A stretch of DNA of 64,000 nt from JBDRDD01 sp043821115 (GTDB lineage: Bacteria > CAYTYR01 > UBA6262 > DAOVJB01), in assembly GCA_043821115.1 (NCBI GenBank), contig JBDRDD010000032.1, positions 1 to 64,000 on the forward strand. Direction: 5' to 3'. Shown here piece by piece: positions 1 to 9,676 of the stretch (positions are counted from its first letter, which is position 1; every line of letters begins with the position of its first letter). The notes under the pieces are model-generated. The model searched no databases. It saw only the letters and a program-made list of their open reading frames with translations, and was not told the origin of the DNA. The translations under genes and the position numbers were made by a program.

Positions 1-141
1 ATATCAGATGAAATCCACCAGGGGTTTGTTCCTACACGCAACGCCTCTCTTTATGATGTCTTCATCGACGTGCTGGGTGTAATTCTGGCAGTGATAATTA
101 TCATAAAAATTCCCCGCTTAAGAGAAAAAATCATACCTTAA
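1..141 (+). CDS. VanZ-like membrane protein, C-terminal fragment
   Basis: The window opens inside a reading frame whose last 46 codons are visible. The residues DEIHQGFVPTRNASLYDVFID followed by a hydrophobic stretch and a short basic tail match the end of the VanZ-like family, where a DE.HQ.FVPGR.....D...N/D..G pattern precedes the last membrane helix. VanZ-like proteins are small integral membrane proteins of poorly defined role; only the last helix is seen here. An inverted repeat follows the stop codon, so this is probably the end of its transcript. The start lies outside the window. Family call is from the motif alone. Confidence 0.7.
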   Translation: MSDEIHQGFVPTRNASLYDVFIDVLGVILAVIIIIKIPRLREKIIP

Positions 142-172
142 AAAATTACTTGAAATAAAATGTTTTCTTACT

Positions 173-208
173 GCTACCCGCCTAGGTACTGTACCGGGTA
201 GCTATTTT
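173..208 (+). terminator. Intrinsic terminator after the VanZ-like gene
   Basis: An 8-bp perfect inverted repeat, GCTACCCG (173-180) and CGGGTAGC (195-202), is followed by a short T-rich tract (TATTTT). It lies between the VanZ-like gene and mfd. The T tract is weak, so termination may be partial. Confidence 0.55.
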
Positions 209-225
209 AATAAAGGAGTATCATA

Positions 226-3200
226 GTGCTGTTTAAGAACATATTAAAGTCATTCGCTAGCTCGGGATATTTCGGCAGGCTTTTTGATAAAAATGGGTCA
301 AAAACTCAGAGCATATCCGGTCTTTGGGGAGGCGCAAAGGCTCTTTTTGCCTCCAGCCTTTATTTCTCACGCAATATTTGTGTTATGGTTGTTGTGAGTA
401 ATGAGGAAGCAGCCCAGAAATTTTATGAGGATATGAGCGTATTTCTTTCTGAGGATGAAGCTTTCCGCAAGCGCTTACTTATGTTCTCCGGGCTCAACCC
501 TCAGTCATGGGTTAGCATGCTTGATATTCTTGTCAGAGCAAATCCTCCTTTTGCTATTGTAACTACTCCTGAAGCATTGGAGTTCAAAGTACCCTCAAGG
601 GCTCGCTTTGTTTCCCGCTGTCTCGATATAAGTTCCGGGGACAACGTGAGAATGGAAAAACTGCTGGAGATTTTTTCTTCTGGTGGATATGAGCGCCTGG
701 ATCTTGTGGAATCAAGGGGGCAGTTCAGCGTAAGGGGCGACATTATAGACATATGGTGTCCCGCTCATGAGGAACCCGTCAGGATGGAATTCCTGCACGA
801 CAGCATAGAGTCTCTGCGGCACTTTGATCCCATCTCCCAGCGCAGTACAAAAAAAATTAAAAACATACGGATAACGCCTTCTGATCATAAATTTTCAAAA
901 GGAGTTTCCTGGACCAATTATCTCCCGGGTGACACCTGTATTGTATCCGACAATGTAAGCCTCTCTGCCCTTCCTAATAATAAGTTCTTAAAAGACGCTT
1001 TTTTTATTCATATCACACCTTTAGGCACTGCCAGTACAGTATCACTGTACACAAAGCCCATGGAGAATTTCCACCGCCAGATACCCATACTTGCCGACAG
1101 GATAAAAGAGCTATCCACAGATGGTTACAGCGTTCGGCTTCTCTGTGACAACGATGCTCAGAAGAAAAGGTTGTCCGAACTGCTTGAATCTCACACCGCA
1201 GATAATCTAAGCTTTCATGTAATGGTGGGCAACCTCTCAAGCGGCTTCATGATTCCCGAACTAAGGATTGCTTTCATAACAGATGAGGAAATTTTTGGCA
1301 GGTATCATTTCAAGCGTTATCTTGCGAAAAAACGCTCGGCGGGCAAAATACCCGAGTCAATATTCTTTGACCTGGCCAAGGGTGATTATGTTGTACACGA
1401 ATCACACGGCGTAGGCGTGTACGAGGGGATAAAGAGATTGAACATGCAGACGCACGAAGAAGACTTCGCTGTCATAGGATACAGGGAAAATGACAAACTC
1501 TATGTCCCAATGGACCAGCTGGAGCTTGTTCAGAAATACATAGGGGCCGAAGGGTATAAGCCAAAGATATACAGGCTGGGCGGTGTGTCCTGGGGCAAGG
1601 TCAAGAAGAGAGTGCGGGAATCTGTCAGGGAGATGGCGCAGGAATTGCTGAATCTTTATGCTGCACGCGAAGCAATGGAAGGATTTTCCTTTAGCCGTGA
1701 CAGTCTGATGCAGAGAGAGTTCGACGATGCATTCATCTACGAGGAGACTCCCGACCAGAAGCAGGCAATTGAAGATGTAAAGACTGATATGCAGGATACG
1801 AAACCCATGGACCGCGTGATATGCGGGGACGTGGGCTACGGCAAGACAGAGGTTGCAATGAGGGCTGCGTTTAAGGCAGCCGGGGATTCAAAACAGGTAG
1901 CGATGCTTGTACCGACTACTGTTCTTGCGGAGCAGCACCTCAACACATTTTGTGAAAGATTTGCGGATTATCCCGTAAAAATAGAGATGCTCTCCAGGTT
2001 CAGGACAAAAAAACAGCAGCAGGAGATACTCCGGGATGTGAAGATGGGCATCGTTGATATAATTATAGGCACACACAGGCTGCTGCAGAAGGATATATCG
2101 TTTCGGGATCTTGGTCTGATAATAATAGATGAGGAGCAGCATTTCGGTGTCAGGCACAAGGAGAACCTTAAGAAGATGAGAAAACTAGCCGATGTGCTTA
2201 CCCTGACTGCAACCCCCATCCCAAGAACGCTTCATATGTCACTCTCCGGCATAAGGCCTATGAGCATAATAAATGACCCGCCTGAAGGACGGCTTCCTGT
2301 TGCGACATACATAATGCAATACAGAAATGAAGTCGTGAGGGATGCAATACGCCAGGAGTTGAGGCGAGGCGGTCAGGTGTTCTTTGTCCACAACGAGATC
2401 CGTTCCATCGATAAGATTGCACGGGATATATCAAAACTTGTTCCCGAAGCTAAGATGGCAGTAGCTCACGGCAGGATGAAGGAGAGGGATATTGAGAGGA
2501 TAATGCTTGATTTCGTTGCTGGGAAGATAGATATTCTCATCAGTACCACAATCATAGAATCTGGTCTTGATATACCCAATGTAAATACTCTCATCGTAAA
2601 GGATGCTGGGCGTTTCGGTCTTGCCCAGCTCTACCAGCTAAGGGGCAGGGTCGGAAGAGGCACTCACAAGGCTTATGCCTATTTCCTTTATCCCAGCCAG
2701 TCTGCTTGGCCTATGAGCGAAGTGGCCTTAAAGAGACTTGAAACGATCGGAGAATTCACGGAGTTTGGAGCAGGCTTTAAGATAGCCATGAGGGACCTTG
2801 AGATAAGGGGTGCGGGGAATATACTGGGTCCCCAGCAGAGCGGGTATATGATGGAGGTGGGATTCAACCTGTACTGCAAATTGCTTGGCGAGGCCGTGAA
2901 TGAGCTAAAAGGCGATTATGTCAAGACTACAGCCAGTGCGAAAATAGAGCTTGATGTCCCGGCTATTATTCCTATAAACTACATAAATGATGACAGGCAA
3001 AGGGTCCTCATATACCGGAAGATGGCGGGTATAACCTTGCCGGATGAGCTTGATGAGCTTAAAAAGGAACTCGATGACAGGTTTGGACCCTATCCCGATG
3101 AGGTCTCCTCACTTATTGATGTGATTGAACTGCGTATTTTTGCACGTGAGATGAGTGTGATTAGCATAAAGCAGCATGGCAGGCGCGTTGATATGGAGTT

Positions 3201-3378
3201 CTCGGCTGATTTGCGTTTCAATGTTGAAAAGCTGGCAGATCTTACGCAAAGCAAGGTATATAAAAACAGGCTCTCTTTCATGGAGGGGGAGCGTTTTGTT
3301 ATGAGCATAAGAGAGGTCCCCGGCTTTCACAGGGACCTTTTAAGGTTTCTAAAAAAAATCTTGCAAAAGCTGAAGTAA
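226..3378 (+). CDS. mfd: Transcription-repair coupling factor Mfd
   Basis: The product is 1050 aa, slightly shorter than the roughly 1150 aa typical of the family. Mfd displaces RNA polymerase stalled at DNA lesions and recruits UvrA. The N-terminal UvrB-like module is followed by a CarD-like RNA polymerase interaction domain (about 386-480, beginning GDYVVHESHGVGVYEGIKRL). The superfamily 2 translocase follows: Walker A GDVGYGKTE near 533 and Walker B IIIDEEQHFG near 635. Then come the helicase C domain with QLRGRVGRG and the Mfd C-terminal domain. The start is GTG at 226, preceded by AAGGAG with good spacing. The gene opens a run of same-strand genes including two foldases, with a 52-bp gap to the next gene. 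Nothing looks broken. Confidence 0.97.
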   Translation: MLFKNILKSFASSGYFGRLFDKNGSKTQSISGLWGGAKALFASSLYFSRNICVMVVVSNEEAAQKFYEDMSVFLSEDEAFRKRLLMFSGLNPQSWVSMLDILVRANPPFAIVTTPEALEFKVPSRARFVSRCLDISSGDNVRMEKLLEIFSSGGYERLDLVESRGQFSVRGDIIDIWCPAHEEPVRMEFLHDSIESLRHFDPISQRSTKKIKNIRITPSDHKFSKGVSWTNYLPGDTCIVSDNVSLSALPNNKFLKDAFFIHITPLGTASTVSLYTKPMENFHRQIPILADRIKELSTDGYSVRLLCDNDAQKKRLSELLESHTADNLSFHVMVGNLSSGFMIPELRIAFITDEEIFGRYHFKRYLAKKRSAGKIPESIFFDLAKGDYVVHESHGVGVYEGIKRLNMQTHEEDFAVIGYRENDKLYVPMDQLELVQKYIGAEGYKPKIYRLGGVSWGKVKKRVRESVREMAQELLNLYAAREAMEGFSFSRDSLMQREFDDAFIYEETPDQKQAIEDVKTDMQDTKPMDRVICGDVGYGKTEVAMRAAFKAAGDSKQVAMLVPTTVLAEQHLNTFCERFADYPVKIEMLSRFRTKKQQQEILRDVKMGIVDIIIGTHRLLQKDISFRDLGLIIIDEEQHFGVRHKENLKKMRKLADVLTLTATPIPRTLHMSLSGIRPMSIINDPPEGRLPVATYIMQYRNEVVRDAIRQELRRGGQVFFVHNEIRSIDKIARDISKLVPEAKMAVAHGRMKERDIERIMLDFVAGKIDILISTTIIESGLDIPNVNTLIVKDAGRFGLAQLYQLRGRVGRGTHKAYAYFLYPSQSAWPMSEVALKRLETIGEFTEFGAGFKIAMRDLEIRGAGNILGPQQSGYMMEVGFNLYCKLLGEAVNELKGDYVKTTASAKIELDVPAIIPINYINDDRQRVLIYRKMAGITLPDELDELKKELDDRFGPYPDEVSSLIDVIELRIFAREMSVISIKQHGRRVDMEFSADLRFNVEKLADLTQSKVYKNRLSFMEGERFVMSIREVPGFHRDLLRFLKKILQKLK

Positions 3379-3430
3379 GTATGATACTATATCTAATTAC
3401 TTATATATATAGCGGCCAAGGAGACTGTGC

Positions 3431-4255
3431 ATGAAGAAAGTGATATATTTACTGCTTGTGCTGGTTATAGGCTTAGGTGCGTGCGGTAAATCAGATGATA
3501 AAACCCTTATAAGAATAGCCGGGGATAAGGTGACAGTTGCTGATTTTCAAAAGCGCCTAGCTGATATACCTAGCTACCTCAAAGAATATTACAAGGGTGA
3601 GGAAGGTGTGAAAACCCTGTTGGATGCTCTTGTAAAGGAAAGGGTTCTTCTTAAGGAGGCGGAGCTCAAGGGGTTGTATAAAAACGAAGAAATAAAAAAA
3701 CGCCTGGAACTCTTGAGAAGCCAGTTACTTGTTGAGGGTATGGTGGAAGAACTCAAGAAGACAGAGATTGCCATAACGGATAATATGGCAGCAGAGTATT
3801 TCAAGAAACATAGGGGGGAGTTCGCAACTTCTGATAAGGTTAGGGTTCGTCATATACTTCTTGACACGCGGGAGGAAGCGGAGGAAGTACTTGCCAAGGT
3901 GAAAGACGGGGTTGATTTTGCTGAGCTGGCAAGAGAATATTCGATTGACAAAGTGACAGCGAAAAACGGAGGCGACGTAGGTTACTTCGGGAGAGGGGAT
4001 TTTATAACTGAATTTGAAGATGAGGCTTTTTCCATGCAGAAGAAAGAACAGGTGAGCGGTGTTGTTAAGACGCCTTTTGGTTTTCACATACTAAAACTGA
4101 TGGACAGAAAACAGAAGGACAATATCACCCTTGCCGATGTAAAGGAAGAAGTCAAAAAAAAGCTCGAGAAAGAGAAGTTCGAGCAGTGGTTTGAAGATAA
4201 GAAGAAAAAACTTAAGGTTAAAGTCAACTATGATCTCTTGGGGGAGCTACGGTAG
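3431..4255 (+). CDS. PpiC-type (parvulin) peptidyl-prolyl isomerase, lipoprotein
   Basis: The 274-aa product begins with a lipoprotein signal (MKKVIYLLLVLVIGLGAC, lipobox LGAC, lipidated Cys18), so it should be anchored to a membrane facing the periplasm. Residues about 25-125 are a SurA/PrsA-like helical chaperone region. The parvulin domain starts near 136 (VRVRHILLDT) and contains NGGDVGYFGRGDF and TPFGFHILKL, typical of active PpiC folds. The tail is strongly charged. It lies 35 bp before a second PpiC protein, and the pair is probably co-transcribed. Family knowledge says such proteins help fold secreted or outer-membrane proteins; the specific clients are unknown. A good RBS (AAGGAG) precedes the ATG. 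Confidence 0.9.
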   Translation: MKKVIYLLLVLVIGLGACGKSDDKTLIRIAGDKVTVADFQKRLADIPSYLKEYYKGEEGVKTLLDALVKERVLLKEAELKGLYKNEEIKKRLELLRSQLLVEGMVEELKKTEIAITDNMAAEYFKKHRGEFATSDKVRVRHILLDTREEAEEVLAKVKDGVDFAELAREYSIDKVTAKNGGDVGYFGRGDFITEFEDEAFSMQKKEQVSGVVKTPFGFHILKLMDRKQKDNITLADVKEEVKKKLEKEKFEQWFEDKKKKLKVKVNYDLLGELR

Positions 4256-4290
4256 CTAGGAGCACCTCATAATCTGGGAAGGAGAAAAAA

Positions 4291-5307
4291 ATGCGAAGAT
4301 TTACAGTAAGTATTCTTTTTGTATTAATGTTTGTGGTTATATTTTCATCTCCCGTGTGGGCTAAGATCATAAACAAGCCCGTTGCAATCGTTAACGGGGA
4401 GATCATAACAGCGAAAGAATTCAAAAAGCTGTCTGGGCCTGTTATCGAACAGTATGAGAAGGTCCTGGAAGGAGAGGATAAGGATGAGAGGCTCAAGGCC
4501 CTGAAAAAAGACCTTCTTAACCAGCTGATAGAGGAAAGGCTCCTGATACAGGAGGCCAAGAACAAGGATGTCAGGGCGACGGATATTGATATTGACGATG
4601 GTATAGAGGAGATAAAGAAGAACTTTGATTCAGATGAAGAATTTAAGGCGGAGCTTAAAAAGCAGGATCTAAGCGAGAAACAATTCAGAGAGAAGATAAA
4701 AGAGAGCCTGCTGGTAAGAAAGCTCATAGAGAAGGAAGTCGAGGGAAAGATACAACCCCCTTCTGATGAGAAGGTAAAGAAATATTATGATGAGCACGAA
4801 AAGGAGTTCGAGAGGCCTTACCAGATTAGGGTCAGGCATATACTCATACGCGTCGATAAGAGTGCTGACTTAAAAGAGCAATCGAGGGCTTTGAACAGCA
4901 TAAGAGATATTCAGCGCCAGCTCAAGGGAGGTGCGGACTTTGAGGCGCTTGCCAAGAAGTTCTCCGAGGATCCAGGCTCAAAAGATAAAGGCGGGGATGT
5001 CGGGTTCTTTGGTAAAGGGATGATGGTCAAAGAGTTTGAGGAAATAGCCTTCAAGATGAAGAAAGGCGAGACAAGCGATGTGGTTAAGACGGACTTTGGC
5101 TATCATATAATCAGGTTCGAAGAGAGCCAGCCGAGCAAGCAGCTTGTTCTCGAAGATGAGCTCGAGCTCGGAGGCCCTGCACCGATAAAAGTAAAGGATT
5201 TCATAAAGGAAACAATATACAGGGGAGAGCTTCAGACAACCTTCATCCAGTGGATTGATAGCATTAAAAATAACGCCAAAATAGAGATCAAAGAGGAAGA
5301 ACTTTAA
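4291..5307 (+). CDS. SurA-like periplasmic peptidyl-prolyl isomerase
   Basis: The 338-aa protein starts with a Sec signal peptide (hydrophobic core about 5-22, likely cleavage after WA near residue 24). The mature part opens KPVAIVNGEIITAKEF, the usual start of a SurA N-terminal chaperone domain. A single parvulin domain lies near 178-275 (IRVRHILIRV, KGGDVGFFGKGMM, TDFGYHIIRF). E. coli SurA has two parvulin repeats, so this is a one-domain variant. It probably assists outer-membrane or secreted protein folding, in line with a diderm cell. It sits between the PpiC lipoprotein and pdxA, with 14 bp to pdxA. In E. coli surA also precedes pdxA and rsmA, so the neighbourhood itself supports the SurA-like call. 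Confidence 0.9.
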   Translation: MRRFTVSILFVLMFVVIFSSPVWAKIINKPVAIVNGEIITAKEFKKLSGPVIEQYEKVLEGEDKDERLKALKKDLLNQLIEERLLIQEAKNKDVRATDIDIDDGIEEIKKNFDSDEEFKAELKKQDLSEKQFREKIKESLLVRKLIEKEVEGKIQPPSDEKVKKYYDEHEKEFERPYQIRVRHILIRVDKSADLKEQSRALNSIRDIQRQLKGGADFEALAKKFSEDPGSKDKGGDVGFFGKGMMVKEFEEIAFKMKKGETSDVVKTDFGYHIIRFEESQPSKQLVLEDELELGGPAPIKVKDFIKETIYRGELQTTFIQWIDSIKNNAKIEIKEEEL

Positions 5308-5321
5308 TGGGAGCCTTTTAA

Positions 5322-6317
5322 ATGCAAAGACCTGTTATAGGTATAACAATGGGGGACGCCGCCGGTATCGGTCCGGAAATTACGGTGAAGCTTCTTGCCA
5401 ACGGTGACGTTTACAGGATATCAAAGCCTTTGGTTATAGGTGACAGGAAAGTGCTTCAGAATGTGCTTGATAAGGCAGGCAGTCGCCTGAGCTTAAATGT
5501 TATATCCAATCCAGGTGAGGCAAGGTTTATCTGGGGTGTGATAGATGTTCTGGATATGGATAATATCGATATAGAGAATCTGCAGATGGGACATGTGGAT
5601 AAGATGTGCGGCAGGGCAGCGGTCGAATATGTAAAAGAAGCCGTCAAACTTGTAAAGGCCAGGAAAATACAGGCTATCCTTACTGCCCCCCTGTGCAAGG
5701 AGTCAATGCACCAGGCAGGTCTTCGTTACGGCGGCCACACCGAACTCCTGGCTCATCTAGCGAAGACCAAAGATGTTGTAATGATGATAGCAGGAGGTGC
5801 ACTCAGGACGGTGCTCGCAACAAGGCATCTTCCTATTAAGAAAGTTTCCCCGAGCATTAAGACAAGTGAAATAGTGCGCCTTCTTCAAATAACAGACAAG
5901 TCTTTTAAGAAATTTCTGGGCATAAAAAAACCTAAAATAGTTGTTTCGAGCCTCAACCCTCACGGGGGAGAAGGCGGATTGCTCGGTTCGGAAGAAAAGA
6001 AAATTATAATACCGGCTGTGAAACAGGCGTCAAAGAAGAACATAAATGTTTCAGGGCCACTGCCGCCTGATGTAGCAATATATGAAGCGGCCAGAGGGAG
6101 GTTCGACGTGGCTGTTGTCATGTATCACGACCAGGCTCTGGTGCCGGTTAAACTCTTGGCTTTTCACAACAGTATAAATGTAACACTCGGGTTGCCGTTC
6201 GTGCGTACTTCCCCCTGTCACGGTACGGCTTTTGATATAGCTGGTAAAGGACTAGCGGATGCGCGCAGTATGATGGAAGCCCTTAAAATGGCTGTCCACA
6301 TGACGTTGAAGAGGTAA
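5322..6317 (+). CDS. pdxA: 4-hydroxythreonine-4-phosphate dehydrogenase PdxA
   Basis: The 331-aa protein matches the PdxA family in length. PdxA oxidises 4-phosphohydroxy-L-threonine in DXP-dependent pyridoxal phosphate synthesis. Visible family signatures are GITMGDAAGIGPEI at the N terminus and three metal-binding histidine segments: YGGHTELLAHL, MYHDQALVPVKLL and TSPCHGTAFDIAG. It lies in the order surA-like, pdxA, rsmA, which is also the E. coli order. Its stop is only 4 bp before the rsmA start, suggesting translational coupling. Assignment is firm; a sugar-acid catabolic PdxA2 paralogue is less likely given this context. Confidence 0.95.
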   Translation: MQRPVIGITMGDAAGIGPEITVKLLANGDVYRISKPLVIGDRKVLQNVLDKAGSRLSLNVISNPGEARFIWGVIDVLDMDNIDIENLQMGHVDKMCGRAAVEYVKEAVKLVKARKIQAILTAPLCKESMHQAGLRYGGHTELLAHLAKTKDVVMMIAGGALRTVLATRHLPIKKVSPSIKTSEIVRLLQITDKSFKKFLGIKKPKIVVSSLNPHGGEGGLLGSEEKKIIIPAVKQASKKNINVSGPLPPDVAIYEAARGRFDVAVVMYHDQALVPVKLLAFHNSINVTLGLPFVRTSPCHGTAFDIAGKGLADARSMMEALKMAVHMTLKR

Positions 6318-6321
6318 GCGC

Positions 6322-7125
6322 GTGAAAAATTTCCGCCCTATTAAGAGATTGGGGCAGCATTTTTTAAAAGATAACAGAATAGCTTCCGATATCATAAATA
6401 TCGCCCAGGTTGAAAAAAATGACACTGTACTTGAGATCGGACCGGGGCAGGGGGTATTGACCTCTCTTATCGCCAAACGTGCCCGTAGCCTGATAGCAGT
6501 TGAGATTGACAAGAAGTTATGTGACGTACTGGAGGAAAAATTACGTCCTTTTAACAATATAAGGCTTATACAGGCGGATTTTCTTAAGGTAGATCTCTCC
6601 ACGCTTCACCTTGCGCATGGATCAAAGGTTATAGGTAACCTTCCCTATTACATAACGACACCTATTATTATGAAATTGCTCGAAGCGAGGCAATACATAA
6701 GCAGTATTACGGTTATGGTGCAAAAAGAAGTTGCCGAGAGGATAGTTGCCCGTGCTGGGGACAGTGCGTATGGGGTGCTTAGTATTGCAGTTTCCTACAG
6801 CGCAGACGCGCGTATTGAAATGCCTGTTCCGGCAGAGGTTTTCTCACCCAGGCCCAAAGTTGCCTCAAGCGTGCTCAAGCTCGAAGTTCTAAAGGAACCG
6901 CGCGTAAAAATTGATGACGAGAAGATGTTTTTCAGGGCTGTAAAAGGAGCTTTCACGCAGAGGAGGAAGATGCTGGGCAATAGTCTCGCTCACAGCCTGC
7001 ATGTTAAAAAAGAACTGATAAGAGAAGTTTTGGAAGAACTCGGTATTGATGCGACCAGAAGACCCCAGACATTGACTATCGGGGAGTTCGCAGGTATAAG
7101 CAATTCTATTTTCAGGTTAAAGTAA
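6322..7125 (+). CDS. rsmA: 16S rRNA adenine dimethyltransferase RsmA (KsgA)
   Basis: The 267-aa protein has the full RsmA pattern. LGQHFLKDNRIASDII opens it, EIGPGQGVLTSLI is SAM motif I, and the catalytic NLPYYITTPI segment lies near 110. A C-terminal rRNA-binding helical domain contains GAFTQRRKMLGNSL. It dimethylates two adjacent adenines in the 3'-terminal hairpin of 16S rRNA during small-subunit maturation. The start is a GTG 4 bp after the pdxA stop, so translation is probably coupled. A 20-bp gap with an AAGGAG site leads into the next gene. Confidence 0.96.
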   Translation: MKNFRPIKRLGQHFLKDNRIASDIINIAQVEKNDTVLEIGPGQGVLTSLIAKRARSLIAVEIDKKLCDVLEEKLRPFNNIRLIQADFLKVDLSTLHLAHGSKVIGNLPYYITTPIIMKLLEARQYISSITVMVQKEVAERIVARAGDSAYGVLSIAVSYSADARIEMPVPAEVFSPRPKVASSVLKLEVLKEPRVKIDDEKMFFRAVKGAFTQRRKMLGNSLAHSLHVKKELIREVLEELGIDATRRPQTLTIGEFAGISNSIFRLK

Positions 7126-7145
7126 ATTTTAAGAAGGAGAAAAAG

Positions 7146-9653
7146 ATGAAAGTAGTCATTATGGCAGGGGGATTCGGCACCAGGCTTCGTCCTCTTACAT
7201 ACAACTATCCAAAACCAATGATACCTATAGTAAACAAGCCCATGCTAGAGCATATAATCAGGTTGCTGGGAAAACATAAGCTTACCGATATTCTTGCCGT
7301 TCTTTACTATCATCCCGAAATTATAAAAAATTACATAGGTGACGGGTCCGGCCTTAACGTAAACGTATCCTATGTTGACGCTATTGAAGATTTCGGTACA
7401 GCGGGAAGTATTAAGAATGCCCAACAACACCTCAAGGATTCCTTCATGGTTATAAGCGGGGATGTGCTAACAGATTTTGATCTTACAAAAGCCATAAAAT
7501 TCCACAAGTCAAGCAAATCCATTGCCACGATTGTTCTTACAAGGGTTACAAATCCCCTGGCTTACGGAGTTGTAATAACTGACAAGCAGGGCAAAATAGA
7601 GCGCTTTCTTGAGAAGCCCGTCTGGGGTGAAGTATTCAGCGATACGGTTAATACAGGCATCTATATACTGGAGAAGGAAGCGCTGGAATACATACCCGCC
7701 GGGAAGGAATTTGACTTCAGCAGGCATCTTTTTCCTCTTCTTCTTCAGAAAAAACTGCCGCTCTATGGTTATGTTGCAGATGGTTACTGGAGGGATATAG
7801 GCAATCTCACAGAATATCGTCTTGCACAGCTTGATATATTAAGCGGTGAAGTCCGTGTGGACATACCTGGAGAGAAACTCGACACAGTGGGCAAGGACGT
7901 ATGGGTTGGAGAGGGGAGCCAGATAGACCCTTCTGTTAATTTCAGGGGTGGTGTTGTTATAGGGAAGGGATGTGTTATAAAAAAGGGTGCGACAATAGAA
8001 AATTCAGTTATTGGTGACAACAGCATAGTGGAAGAGGATGCCATTGTTGAGAAATCCGTGATATGGGAAGATGTGCATATAGGAAGGAAGGCGGAGCTCA
8101 AGGAAAATATAGTAGGCAGGTACACCGATATAAGGGCCAAGGCTTTCATACAAGACGGCGCAGTGATAGCGGAGAAATGTACAGTGGGTGTTGAAAGCCG
8201 CATCAAGGCGAATGTCAAGATGTGGCCGAACAAGGTCGTGGAAGATGGCGCCACGCTTTCAAGTAGTCTTGTGTGGGGGGAGAAGTGGGCAAAGCATCTT
8301 TTCGGCGCCTACGGGATAACCGGTCTTGCTAACATAGAGATGAGTCCAGAATTTGCGGCAAAGCTTGGGGCGGCATACGGTTCATATATAGGAAAAGGCA
8401 ACTCTGTCGTGACCAGCCGGGACACGCACAAGACATCCAGGATGATAAACCGGGCGATTATATGCGGTCTTCTCTCAAGCGGTGTAGACGTAAAGGACCT
8501 GCGCACTGTGCCGATGCCGGTTCTAAGATATACCGTAGGTAAGCGCGGTGAGAAAGGCGGGATACACACCCGTAAATCACCGTATGACCCTCAGCTGATT
8601 GATATAAAGTTCTGTGGTGCCGGGGGAGCTGATCTTTCCGCTTCAAATGAGAAATCAGTGGAGCAGCTGTTTTTCAGGGAGGATTTTCAAAGGGTTTCTG
8701 TTGAGGAAACAGGCGAGCTGACATTCCCCACAAGGGTTATTGAGAGTTATAAGGCGCACAGCCTTGATTATATAGACAAAGACTCTATAAAAGGCGCTAA
8801 CTTCAAGATAGTGATTGATTATGCTTTCGGCGATTCCTCAATTATTTTTCCGGCTATACTGGGGGAGCTTGGATGCGAAGTGATAGCACTCAATGCGAAT
8901 CTGGATTCAACAAAGATAACAAAGAACGCAAAGGAGTTTGAGGAGGCGCTTTCCCATCTCTCCGAGACAGTGTTATCCCTTGGAGCTGACGCGGGTTTCT
9001 TGCTTGATACGGGTGCTGAGAAAATCTTTATATCTGATGAAAAAGGCAACATACTAAGTGATGACATGGCTCTTGCCGTAATGTCCCTTCTTGTTTCAAG
9101 ATCTGTTGGGAAAAAAGGCAAGATTGCTGTTCCTGTCACCGCGTCAAGTGTGATAGAGGATATAGCAAAGAAGTCCGGCACTAAAGTTATGAGAACCCCT
9201 GTATCGCCAAGGCTGATAACGGAAGTTGCCTCTAAGAAGGAAGTGGATTTCATAGGGGATAATCTGGGTGGTTTTATATTCCCGCAGTTCCTCGGTGCCT
9301 TTGACGGGATGCTCGCTGTTATGAAAGTTCTAGAGCTCTTGGCAAAGCAGAAGATAAGCTTGAATAAACTCCTTGGCGAGGTCCCGGAATTTACAGTCTC
9401 ACGTGAAAAAGTTCCATGCGGATGGGAGAACAAGGGTAAGGTAATGCGTAATCTCATGCAGCTTGCAGTACAGAAAAAAATGAAATACGAATCGCTCGAA
9501 GGCATAAAGGTATATGACGGCAATGACTGGGTACTGCTTTTGCCGGATGCTAACAGTCCCTTTTTCCATATTTACGCTGAGGCAAGAGTTCCTTCCAAGA
9601 CAAAGTCTCTTATAGAGCGTTACAAAGACTACATCATCCGGTGGCAGCAATAA
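7146..9653 (+). CDS. Mannose-1-phosphate guanylyltransferase-like protein fused to a degenerate phosphomannomutase domain
   Basis: The 835-aa product has three parts. Residues 1-235 are a sugar-phosphate nucleotidyltransferase (MAGGFGTRLRPLT, KPMIPIVNKPM, GDVLTDFD, EKPVWGE, GYWRDIG). Residues about 250-375 are left-handed beta-helix hexapeptide repeats. Residues about 380-835 resemble a phosphomannomutase/phosphoglucomutase. The mutase motifs are decayed. The TASHNP loop reads RKSPYDP (476-482), the metal loop DGDADR reads DTGAEK (621-626), GEESGG reads GDNLGG (704-709) and RPSGTEP reads LPDANSP (799-805). The mutase half is therefore probably not catalytic and may be regulatory or sugar-binding. 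GDP-mannose or a related nucleotide sugar is the likely product. The next gene encodes an intact mutase. Confidence 0.85.
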   Translation: MKVVIMAGGFGTRLRPLTYNYPKPMIPIVNKPMLEHIIRLLGKHKLTDILAVLYYHPEIIKNYIGDGSGLNVNVSYVDAIEDFGTAGSIKNAQQHLKDSFMVISGDVLTDFDLTKAIKFHKSSKSIATIVLTRVTNPLAYGVVITDKQGKIERFLEKPVWGEVFSDTVNTGIYILEKEALEYIPAGKEFDFSRHLFPLLLQKKLPLYGYVADGYWRDIGNLTEYRLAQLDILSGEVRVDIPGEKLDTVGKDVWVGEGSQIDPSVNFRGGVVIGKGCVIKKGATIENSVIGDNSIVEEDAIVEKSVIWEDVHIGRKAELKENIVGRYTDIRAKAFIQDGAVIAEKCTVGVESRIKANVKMWPNKVVEDGATLSSSLVWGEKWAKHLFGAYGITGLANIEMSPEFAAKLGAAYGSYIGKGNSVVTSRDTHKTSRMINRAIICGLLSSGVDVKDLRTVPMPVLRYTVGKRGEKGGIHTRKSPYDPQLIDIKFCGAGGADLSASNEKSVEQLFFREDFQRVSVEETGELTFPTRVIESYKAHSLDYIDKDSIKGANFKIVIDYAFGDSSIIFPAILGELGCEVIALNANLDSTKITKNAKEFEEALSHLSETVLSLGADAGFLLDTGAEKIFISDEKGNILSDDMALAVMSLLVSRSVGKKGKIAVPVTASSVIEDIAKKSGTKVMRTPVSPRLITEVASKKEVDFIGDNLGGFIFPQFLGAFDGMLAVMKVLELLAKQKISLNKLLGEVPEFTVSREKVPCGWENKGKVMRNLMQLAVQKKMKYESLEGIKVYDGNDWVLLLPDANSPFFHIYAEARVPSKTKSLIERYKDYIIRWQQ

Positions 9654-9676
9654 CAGGGGGAGGGTGGATAATATAA

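Noticed and set aside
4224..4727. Long minus-strand open frames opposite foldases, infB, fusion gene and others
   Set aside because: They are antisense shadows of well-supported genes, lack ribosome binding sites and have serine/phenylalanine-rich artefact composition.
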